This document shows, in pieces, positions 42,277-49,798 of a stretch of 64,000 bases of DNA. The notes beneath the pieces are model-generated. The model was not told where the DNA came from. It searched no databases and saw only the letters and a list, made by a program, of their open reading frames with translations. This DNA is from JAMWDF01 sp964645405 (GTDB lineage Bacteria; Ratteibacteria; UBA8468; B48-G9; DSTR01): NCBI GenBank assembly GCA_964645405.1, contig CAZYCA010000042.1, positions 1 through 64,000 of the forward strand. Direction: 5' to 3'. Both the position numbers and the translations under genes were made by a program. The first letter of the stretch is position 1; the number at the start of each line of letters is the position of its first letter.

Positions 42277-44555
42277 AAACAGGACGGAAACTCTTTTTTT
42301 CACTGCTGGTCATTTACCTGGCAGCACACTCCGGTAATTGCCAGACGTCCGGACAGGTGTCCTTCTTCAGCTTTGAATCAACTTCAGACCTTTGGGTAGC
42401 ATCGCCAGGGGAAAACAATAGAGTTAAAAAACTCCGGCTTTCCCAGGAAAGATTTTTGGAAGGAAACCAGTCCCTGGAGATTCAGATGGACTTTCCAGGC
42501 GAGGCAACAGTAGAGAAATCATTTTACCGTGATTTAACCCGCTACCGATACCTCACCTTTAATATCTATGCCGGACAGATACCCGACGACCTGAAACTGG
42601 TTATTTTTCTTCAGGACAGTGAATGGTTGTGGTACCAGACACCCTTGATAACCTTACAGAAGAACCGCTGGAACAAACTTACCCTTAATGTACAGCCAGA
42701 TAGTACCATCTGGGAAAATATTAATCACTCCCAACCCTGGTCAACCAAAACTGCAAGCAGTATAAAAAAAATTGGACTGAAGGTTTTCTGTAATACTCCC
42801 GGTGATGCCACATTATGGGTAGACGAGATTTCCGGACAGTTAGCCTGCTTTCCGGAGGTAGTTATCTCTCGTACTCAGGTACCGGTATATGAAAAACTGG
42901 AAATAACATTCCACCTGCCTGAAAATTATAGTAACCCCTTTTCTCCGGAGGAAGTGAATGTAGAGTGCTATTTTACCACCCCGGATGGTAAAGAAATAGT
43001 TGTCCCTGGATTCTACTACCAAGAGTACGAAGCAGGTCTCTCTGATGGACAGGAAACTCTGGCGCCTTCCGGCTACCCCTGCTGGAAAGTCAGGTTTACC
43101 CCGGAAAAATCAGGACAGTATAGATGCCGCATCAGAGTAAGGGATAAATCAGGAGAGAAAGAAAGCCAGAAGATTTCCTTCCTGGCAGTGGAAAGTCAGA
43201 AGCCTGGATTTATCAGAGTAAGCCAGATTGACCGCCGTTATTTCCAGTTTTCTAATGGCCAGTGGTTCTACCCGGTGGGATTAAATATTCGTTCCCCTAC
43301 TGACACTCGTTATGCTGCTCTCCGGCGTCGGCCGATGGAACCGGACAGCGGCACATTTTATTACGAGAAGACCTTTAAGCAGATGAAAGAAAGCGGACAG
43401 AATTTTGCCGAAATCTGGCTGGCTAACTGGTTTGCAGCGCTGGAGTGGATTGAAAACAGACCGGGATACCGTGGTATTGGCTTTTACAACCTCAGACATG
43501 CCTGGAAGCTGGACCGGATACTGCAATTGGCTGAAGCCAATTCCATCTACCTGCAGATAGTCATCATCAATCACGGCCAGCTCAGTACTTACTGCGACGA
43601 AGAGTGGCATTACCATCCCTACAATGAAAAAAATGGCGGTTTTCTAAAGAGCCCGGAAGATTTTTTCACTGACCAACAGGCAGAAAAATTAACCAGGCAA
43701 AAGTTAAGATATATTGTTGCCAGGTGGGGATACAGTCCTAACATCTTTGGCTGGATACTGTTGAACGAGATAAACCTGACCGGGTCAAGCCGTGATTTTT
43801 ATCTGAAACCGGTGGCAGCTGCCTGGTACAGAAAAATGGCTTCCTATCTTAAAGAAATAGACCCCTACCGTCACCTGATTAGCGCCCATTACACTATCCT
43901 TGTTGATAATGACCTTCTGCGGTCACCAGAAATTGACTATGTTGTTACTAATGCTTATTACGATGTGGGAAGGAATTCTCTGGTTGGTATGCTGGAAAAC
44001 ATCTACCAGTTTAATAGCAGGTTTGAAAAACCCGGCTTTGTTTCTGAATTTGGCGGTACTCCCTGGGGAGCAAGTGAGCAAAACCTTATCAGAGACCTGG
44101 TGGCAGGACTCTGGGCCAGTTTTCATTTACCTCTGGCTGGAGCACCTGCCTTCTGGTGGCACAGACTTGTTCAGGAGTTAAACCTTTATCCTTTGTATCG
44201 TATTCTCACCACCTATGCAGCTGATTTTGACCGGGTGAAATCTGACTTTCAGGTACAACCTGTAGTTACCCCTGCTGGCTTGAAGGCTCTGGCTTTAGGA
44301 AATTCTTCCACAGCCTCAGTCTGGATTTATGACCCCGCAGTCATGCGGAAAATTCAAGACTTTACATTCCCGGAGTGGTCCCGGGTTAAAATAAGCCTGC
44401 CGAACAAAAAGCCAGGCCGTTACCAGGTAGAATTCTGGTCTATGGAGAAAGGGCTTTTAGAGACCGCAGACGCTCAAAATGAGGGGACAGAGTTAATCAT
44501 TCAGCTGCCGTCCTTTCGTCACTGGATAGCAGTGAGAGTGAAAGCTCAATCATGA
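42273..44555 (+). CDS. Exported clan-A glycoside hydrolase with N-terminal beta domains
   Basis: 760 residues. A signal (about 1-23, with Cys at 23 raising a lipoprotein option) is followed by a beta-sandwich binding-type domain (about 28-190; FESTSDLWVASPG, TRYRYLTFNIYAG). Next come an Ig-like domain resembling DUF5060 (about 195-310) and a (beta/alpha)8 catalytic domain. The acid/base is Glu499 in GWILLNEINL, and the nucleophile is Glu592 in GFVSEFGGTPWG. This is the pattern of GH5-like and other clan GH-A enzymes, and the exact family is uncertain. It is coupled by ATGA to lonB and to a polysaccharide synthase, suggesting it trims or processes the secreted glycan. Confidence 0.8.
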   Translation: MKTGRKLFFSLLVIYLAAHSGNCQTSGQVSFFSFESTSDLWVASPGENNRVKKLRLSQERFLEGNQSLEIQMDFPGEATVEKSFYRDLTRYRYLTFNIYAGQIPDDLKLVIFLQDSEWLWYQTPLITLQKNRWNKLTLNVQPDSTIWENINHSQPWSTKTASSIKKIGLKVFCNTPGDATLWVDEISGQLACFPEVVISRTQVPVYEKLEITFHLPENYSNPFSPEEVNVECYFTTPDGKEIVVPGFYYQEYEAGLSDGQETLAPSGYPCWKVRFTPEKSGQYRCRIRVRDKSGEKESQKISFLAVESQKPGFIRVSQIDRRYFQFSNGQWFYPVGLNIRSPTDTRYAALRRRPMEPDSGTFYYEKTFKQMKESGQNFAEIWLANWFAALEWIENRPGYRGIGFYNLRHAWKLDRILQLAEANSIYLQIVIINHGQLSTYCDEEWHYHPYNEKNGGFLKSPEDFFTDQQAEKLTRQKLRYIVARWGYSPNIFGWILLNEINLTGSSRDFYLKPVAAAWYRKMASYLKEIDPYRHLISAHYTILVDNDLLRSPEIDYVVTNAYYDVGRNSLVGMLENIYQFNSRFEKPGFVSEFGGTPWGASEQNLIRDLVAGLWASFHLPLAGAPAFWWHRLVQELNLYPLYRILTTYAADFDRVKSDFQVQPVVTPAGLKALALGNSSTASVWIYDPAVMRKIQDFTFPEWSRVKISLPNKKPGRYQVEFWSMEKGLLETADAQNEGTELIIQLPSFRHWIAVRVKAQS

Positions 44556-45976
44556 ATGCGCATACCCTGGATACGATTCCTGTACCGGAAGAGACTGCTT
44601 CAACGAGCCTTACACTCTCACAGAAACTCATACTTCTATCCCTGCTACTTTTTTCTGGCTACATCATTTTCCGTCACCTTCAGACATCTTCTTACTGGCC
44701 TCATCACCTTCTGGCAGTAGTATATGCTCTCATTTGCTTTCACAAATTCTTTCTTATTCTCCGCGGTCTGGTGAAAAAACAGGAAATAATTGTCTCCGAT
44801 GTAGAGATATTCTCCCGACACGACTGGCCTGTCTATACCATTTTGTTGCCCCTTTACCGGGAAAGTGAAATTCTGCCGCAACTTTGCCAGGCAATAGAAA
44901 AAATTGACTATCCCAAAGACCGTCTGGAGGTAATTCTCATCCTGGAAGAAGATGATGTAGAGACTCAAAAAACAGTAGAAAAAATGAGTTTACCTTTCTG
45001 GTGGCGGACCATCATAGTTCCTGATGTCCCTCCGAAAACAAAAGGGAAAGCCCTTAACTACGGACTGGCACAGGCCCATGGTCAGTACCTGGTTATCTAT
45101 GACGCTGAAGATATCCCGGAACCAACCCAGCTAAAAAAAGCAGTCACCGGTTTCCAACGTGCGGATCCACAGGTGGTCTGTCTGCAGGCTAAACTGAATT
45201 ACTACAACCCCTATCAGAATATCCTCACCAAATGGTTTACTGCTGAGTATTCCACCTGGTTTGACCTTTATCTTCCTGGTATCAGCAGCATTCAGGCACC
45301 TATTCCTCTGGGAGGAACATCAAATCATTTTCGTACAGACGTTCTCCGGCAATTGAAAGGCTGGGACCCCTTCAATGTAACTGAAGATTGTGACCTTGGA
45401 ATCCGTATCTTTAAGGCAGGCTATCGCACTGCTGTTCTGGACACAACCACCTGGGAAGAAGCAAATAGCCAGCTCGGTAACTGGATCAAACAGCGCAGTC
45501 GCTGGGTAAAGGGGTATATTCAAACCTATTTTGTCCACACCCGTAATCCCTGGCAGTTATTAACTAAACTGGGAGTGGTTAACTTTATTCATTTCAATCT
45601 TATTGTGGGTGGAAACTTTTTTGTTTTGTGCTTCAATCCAGTAGCCTGGTTCCTTTTTTTCTGGTGCCTGCTCTCCGGACTCAAGACCGGTTTTTTCTCC
45701 CTGCATAACCAGCCGTTTGACATCCTGGGATTTGCCCTTTATTCAGGTAATATTGCTTTCATCCTCATTAATGTGGCTGGCTGTCTCAAAAGGAAATACC
45801 ACCGACTCCTTATTCCCAGTCTTCTCTCTCCTTTTTACTGGGTACTTATGAGTATAGGAGCGTGGAAGGGACTCTGGCAATACTTCTTCCGACCTCATTT
45901 CTGGGAGAAAACAGCGCACGCCCTTTTTCCGGCAGGGAAGATTTTTCGTAACCCGGAAGGCGAAAATACAGTTTAG
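44552..45976 (+). CDS. Cellulose-synthase-like family 2 glycosyltransferase
   Basis: 474 residues: two N-terminal membrane helices (about 23-72), a GT2 domain, then several C-terminal helices. Processive GT2 motifs are present: EEDD (132-135), DAED (184-187), TED (277-279) and QRSRW (314-318). Such enzymes polymerise and extrude beta-linked glycans such as cellulose, mannan or glucomannan. No PilZ domain is seen. It ends convergent to era with a four-base overlap. Confidence 0.88.
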   Translation: MNAHTLDTIPVPEETASTSLTLSQKLILLSLLLFSGYIIFRHLQTSSYWPHHLLAVVYALICFHKFFLILRGLVKKQEIIVSDVEIFSRHDWPVYTILLPLYRESEILPQLCQAIEKIDYPKDRLEVILILEEDDVETQKTVEKMSLPFWWRTIIVPDVPPKTKGKALNYGLAQAHGQYLVIYDAEDIPEPTQLKKAVTGFQRADPQVVCLQAKLNYYNPYQNILTKWFTAEYSTWFDLYLPGISSIQAPIPLGGTSNHFRTDVLRQLKGWDPFNVTEDCDLGIRIFKAGYRTAVLDTTTWEEANSQLGNWIKQRSRWVKGYIQTYFVHTRNPWQLLTKLGVVNFIHFNLIVGGNFFVLCFNPVAWFLFFWCLLSGLKTGFFSLHNQPFDILGFALYSGNIAFILINVAGCLKRKYHRLLIPSLLSPFYWVLMSIGAWKGLWQYFFRPHFWEKTAHALFPAGKIFRNPEGENTV

Positions 45977-46863
45977 AACTGACCATACCCGAATCTGCGA
46001 AAGACATCAGGTCTATCTCTCCAGTCCGGAATAACTTTAACCTTAGTTTGTAAATAAACAGGCTTACCTAAAACTTGTTCCATCTCTAAACGCGCTTTCT
46101 GTCCTATAGCCTTAATTCTTTCTCCGTTGCGGCCAAGAATAATAGGTTTCATTTGTTTGCGGTCCACGATGATACGGGCATAAATGACCACCATCTCCGG
46201 GTTTGTTTTGGCCGGACAAATATCTTCAATCTCTACTGCTACACTGTGTGGCACTTCCTCATAGGTTTTTTCCAGAATTTTTTCTCGCAGAATTTCTGCC
46301 AGCAGATACTCCCGGGCAAGATTACTCACCTGGCCTTCAGGAAAAAACACCTCCCCTTCTGGCAGCCACTGGAAAATTATTTTAACCAGCGTATCCCATT
46401 TTTCCTGATGCAGGGCAGAACACGGGTATATTTCCAGAAAATTGTACCGCTGCCGACTATTCTCTATCAAAGGCAGGAGGTCCTCCTTCCGGGGCAGAAT
46501 GTCCATCTTATTGATAATGAGAAAAGCCTTTTTATTCAGCCGTTTAACTTCCTGCAGGAGTTGTTCGTCTTCCTTCTTCCATCCGCCAGCAGAAATAACA
46601 AACAAAGTTAGGTCTGCCTCTGTCAGGGAAGACAGAACAGTCTTTTTCATAAACTCTCCCAGCTGGTGTCGGGGTAGCTCAAACCCTGGTGTATCAAGCA
46701 AAAGAACCTGTCCCTGGTCCCTGTTTATTACGCCTAAAATTTTCAGCCTTGTTGTGGCTGGATGTCTGGAGATAATGGAAATTTTACTGCCTGCTAACCG
46801 ATTGAAAAGGCTTGATTTACCAACATTGGGCCTGCCGACAATAGCCACTACACCTGATTTCAT
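45973..46863 (-). CDS. era: GTPase Era
   Basis: About 296 residues. The G domain has GRPNVGKSS (G1), DTPGFE (G3) and NKMD (G4). A C-terminal KH domain contains IILGRNGERIKAIGQKARLE. It helps 16S rRNA processing and 30S assembly. ATG 46863 is preferred. An earlier in-frame start at 46932 would overlap the oxidoreductase gene. Confidence 0.95.
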   Translation of the reverse strand: MKSGVVAIVGRPNVGKSSLFNRLAGSKISIISRHPATTRLKILGVINRDQGQVLLLDTPGFELPRHQLGEFMKKTVLSSLTEADLTLFVISAGGWKKEDEQLLQEVKRLNKKAFLIINKMDILPRKEDLLPLIENSRQRYNFLEIYPCSALHQEKWDTLVKIIFQWLPEGEVFFPEGQVSNLAREYLLAEILREKILEKTYEEVPHSVAVEIEDICPAKTNPEMVVIYARIIVDRKQMKPIILGRNGERIKAIGQKARLEMEQVLGKPVYLQTKVKVIPDWRDRPDVFRRFGYGQF

Positions 46864-46879
46864 TTCACCTGAAGATTTC

Positions 46880-47893
46880 TCAGAGAGTAATACTCTGCCC
46901 TGTATCTGCTGATTTCTTTTCCAGCAGGACAATCTCCAGACTGTCGCGTGCCTGCTCGGGAGTTATTACTCCGAAAGGCTTATTATGGACAACATGTTCA
47001 ATGAAATACCGGAGTTCAAAATAGTAACCACCCAGGTCACTGATGTTGCCCTCTGTTCCATTGGCTTTTTTTGTTTCAAAAATTGGCCTCTCAATTTTTC
47101 CGCTGGCTTCGTAAACTGTTAAACTGGGGCTGTTGCGGCTGTTGAACTCAACAACCGCCTTGTCAAAGACTGCTGTATAGGCCATAACAAAAGGGAAATT
47201 GGCAGGCAGATCCCAGCCTCCTTCAGTCTGGCATACCAGATTTTGAGGGAAAACAAAGGTAGTAAAGATATGTGTGTAAGCACCATTGTCTTTCCTTCCG
47301 GAAGAAGTGATTTTCTCTGGCTTACAGCCTGTGAGATAAAGGAGAAAATCAGTATCATGGATATGAAGGTCTACCAGAGCCCCACCGGAACGTTCACCGG
47401 TCAACAACCAGTTTTGCCATCCCCAGGTAGGGGGTGCGGAAAGACGCTGACACCAGATACTGCGGAGTTGGCCGTATTTTTTCCTGTCATAAGCCTCTTT
47501 CAAAAAGCGATACTCCGGCCAGAACCGCAAAACCTGGGCTACCATGAACCTCACCTTTTTTTCTGCACAGACTTTGATCATTTCCTCAGCTTCTTCTACA
47601 GTCAGAGCAATGGGCTTCTCACAGATAATATCCTTACCCAGCGATGCCGCCTTAACAACATACTCCCTGTGCAAAAATGTCGGTAAGCAAATATCAATAA
47701 CAGTAATGTCTTCCTTCTTTAACAAATCTTCCGGTGTATAGTAAGGTATAGACCTAACCTTCTCTGCCAGAGACCTTGCTTTTTCTGCCCTCACGTCAGC
47801 AATTCCGGCTACCTTCACATCTGGAAACTGTGTATAGACAGTGGCATGCATACTACCCATAAATCCTGCTCCCAGAATTCCCACTCTCACCAT
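46880..47893 (-). CDS. Gfo/Idh/MocA-family oxidoreductase
   Basis: 337 residues. The N-terminal Rossmann domain has VGILGAGFMGSMHA, and the catalytic EKP motif (92-94) is in CEKPIALTVEEAEEMI. A C-terminal alpha/beta domain has GGALVDLHIHDTDFLLYL. Members act on sugars, inositols or related alcohols with NAD(P). Substrate is unknown. AAAGGGGGAAAA precedes the ATG, and era follows 16 bases after the stop. Confidence 0.88.
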   Translation of the reverse strand: MVRVGILGAGFMGSMHATVYTQFPDVKVAGIADVRAEKARSLAEKVRSIPYYTPEDLLKKEDITVIDICLPTFLHREYVVKAASLGKDIICEKPIALTVEEAEEMIKVCAEKKVRFMVAQVLRFWPEYRFLKEAYDRKKYGQLRSIWCQRLSAPPTWGWQNWLLTGERSGGALVDLHIHDTDFLLYLTGCKPEKITSSGRKDNGAYTHIFTTFVFPQNLVCQTEGGWDLPANFPFVMAYTAVFDKAVVEFNSRNSPSLTVYEASGKIERPIFETKKANGTEGNISDLGGYYFELRYFIEHVVHNKPFGVITPEQARDSLEIVLLEKKSADTGQSITL

Positions 47894-47919
47894 TTTTCCC
47901 CCTTTCGTTGCTGGTAGGT

Positions 47920-47937
47920 GTTGTTAGTGGTAACAAC
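47920..47937. repeat. Inverted repeat upstream of the Gfo/Idh gene
   Basis: GTTGTTA, GTGG, TAACAAC: a perfect 7-base stem with a 4-base loop in the 66-base gap between the propeller protein gene and the Gfo/Idh gene. No T-run follows, so it is more like an operator or RNA stem than a terminator. Confidence 0.35.
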
Positions 47938-47959
47938 CAGACAAATCACTTCAGGTTAC

Positions 47960-49798
47960 TTACTCCCACCGTATCCTTAGACAGAAAATATTCTTGTTAG
48001 CCGCGGCTACAGAAAACCAGCCATTTTCTGCGTGTTCCAGAAAGACAGTCCTCTCATCTACATGAAAGCTCCAGAGTTTATCTTTTTCCTGGGAAAAAAA
48101 ATAAAAAAACAACCCTCTCCGCCCGATAACTGTCTCCAGCATCGCTGGAGAAAAACTGGTAAACTGCTGCTCCTGTCCAGAAACAAAACTGAAGCTCTTG
48201 TTCCCGGTATCTGTGAAAACAACGACTTCCCCATTATCTGATTCCGCTGCCAGAAAATTTCCTGCTGTTGAGAAATTAACCTTTATAACTTTACTGTCCA
48301 GTTTCATCTGCCAGCGGAGATTTCCTTCTTCAGAAAAGTTAAGCACACTTCCGTCTTCCAGACCGACAGCTACCCGGGTCGCATCTGGAGCAATCGCCAC
48401 TGCTGTTACCCAGCCACTCAACTCGTTCTTCCAGAAGCAAATACCTTTCCTGTCCAGAAAACGCAGCTGATTGTTTACCGCCACCACCAGGAAGGAACCA
48501 TCCCGGGCTAATGCCAGACCTCGCACCAGATTTTCCACCGGATAGCTCCAGCCTTTCTTATCGTCCAGTCCACGAAAGTAAACCCTTCCGCGCAGGTCAG
48601 CCCAGCAGATAAATCGCCCCTCAGGCGAAATTCCGACACTGGTAATTCTTTCTTTCGTCTTCCGGGAACTGACAACAGCCCCTTTATTATTCATAACATA
48701 AACAGTTCCGTCCTCAGTCCCGCAGACCAAAATATTCCCTCTGGAACAAAGTTTCAAATCAGTGATGTCGCTGTCCGTTTCATAGGTCCAGATGACATGA
48801 GTCTGAGGCAAAAGCAGTTCGGCAGGTATTCCTTCCTCTGAAAAAGAATAAGGGAATCGGCGTACCAGCAAAGGCAGGTAACGAAAATCCTGATTTTTGT
48901 ACTCATACTCAGAAAACCAGATTTTTCTCTCCGGGTCAAAAAGTCTGATGCTAACTATATAGTTTGATTCGTGACAGGAAAGAAAACAACGGACAATCAG
49001 GTTTGCATTAAGCATTTTCCCCACAAAAGACAGTTCTTCATTATTTTCCAGATCAGCCGGGATAATTGCCTGTTCCTTCAGAACGCGGTCCAGGTCCCGA
49101 TCAGGAATAATTTCCACATTTTTCAGCCCGGTCATTGTCTCGCGGTAAACTTTGTTGAATCCTTCCTGCAGGTAATCAGGAACACCATGGAAGACTGTAT
49201 CAAGCACTATCAGCCTTGTTTTTCCCAGTTTTCTTTCCAGCCTTTTTATGGCTTCAACGAGATTCCTCTCAGAAACCAACGAACCATGATAATTATTACT
49301 TTCCTGAACTTTCTGCAGTTGTTGCCAGAAAAGCATGGCTTCCTGTAACAGTCCTTCCTTTTCCAGAAGTAAAGCTACCTCCTTCATAGTATCAACATCC
49401 GGAACATAAGATTTTTCCAGATAGATTTTGTAATAACTGATGGCTTCTTTATTCCGACCGTACTGGAGTGCAAAATCTCCAATCATCCTGTGAACATAAG
49501 CTTCTGGAGAAGCATACCGCAGCAATCTCAGTGCTGACTGGTCAGACGGCCATCCTCTGGGCCAGTTTCCAGGCACAAAAGGTCTTCCTTCCTCTGTCAG
49601 ACGAAGCACCAGCCGCAGATAGTAGTCTGCAGTTTGCCTGTGTCCACGACTATCCCACTCCTTTGCTTTCTCTACATACCGCCAGACAGAAGAAGGATAG
49701 ATAGCCTTCAACTCCTGATTTCTCTCAAACCAACTGGCGGCAAAAATACCATAACTACAACCGACGATTATAAGAATAATGTTATTTATTCTTTTCAT
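47960..49798 (-). CDS. Exported TPR / CsgG-like / beta-propeller protein, unknown
   Basis: 612 residues. An N-terminal signal or anchor (IILIIVGCSYGIFAASWF) is followed by a TPR region (about 35-185). A domain of about 190-310 resembles CsgG/LpoB or TolB-N folds (TRLIVLDTVFHGVPDYLQEG, NVEIIPDRDLDRVL, NANLIVRCFLS). The C-terminal half is a WD40/PQQ-like beta propeller (about 335-600; VCGTEDGTVYVMNNKG, AVGLEDGSVLNFSEEG). It probably acts in the periplasm or envelope as a scaffold. It is coupled by ATGA to the HEAT-repeat gene. The domain assignments are by eye. Confidence 0.7.
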   Translation of the reverse strand: MKRINNIILIIVGCSYGIFAASWFERNQELKAIYPSSVWRYVEKAKEWDSRGHRQTADYYLRLVLRLTEEGRPFVPGNWPRGWPSDQSALRLLRYASPEAYVHRMIGDFALQYGRNKEAISYYKIYLEKSYVPDVDTMKEVALLLEKEGLLQEAMLFWQQLQKVQESNNYHGSLVSERNLVEAIKRLERKLGKTRLIVLDTVFHGVPDYLQEGFNKVYRETMTGLKNVEIIPDRDLDRVLKEQAIIPADLENNEELSFVGKMLNANLIVRCFLSCHESNYIVSIRLFDPERKIWFSEYEYKNQDFRYLPLLVRRFPYSFSEEGIPAELLLPQTHVIWTYETDSDITDLKLCSRGNILVCGTEDGTVYVMNNKGAVVSSRKTKERITSVGISPEGRFICWADLRGRVYFRGLDDKKGWSYPVENLVRGLALARDGSFLVVAVNNQLRFLDRKGICFWKNELSGWVTAVAIAPDATRVAVGLEDGSVLNFSEEGNLRWQMKLDSKVIKVNFSTAGNFLAAESDNGEVVVFTDTGNKSFSFVSGQEQQFTSFSPAMLETVIGRRGLFFYFFSQEKDKLWSFHVDERTVFLEHAENGWFSVAAANKNIFCLRIRWE

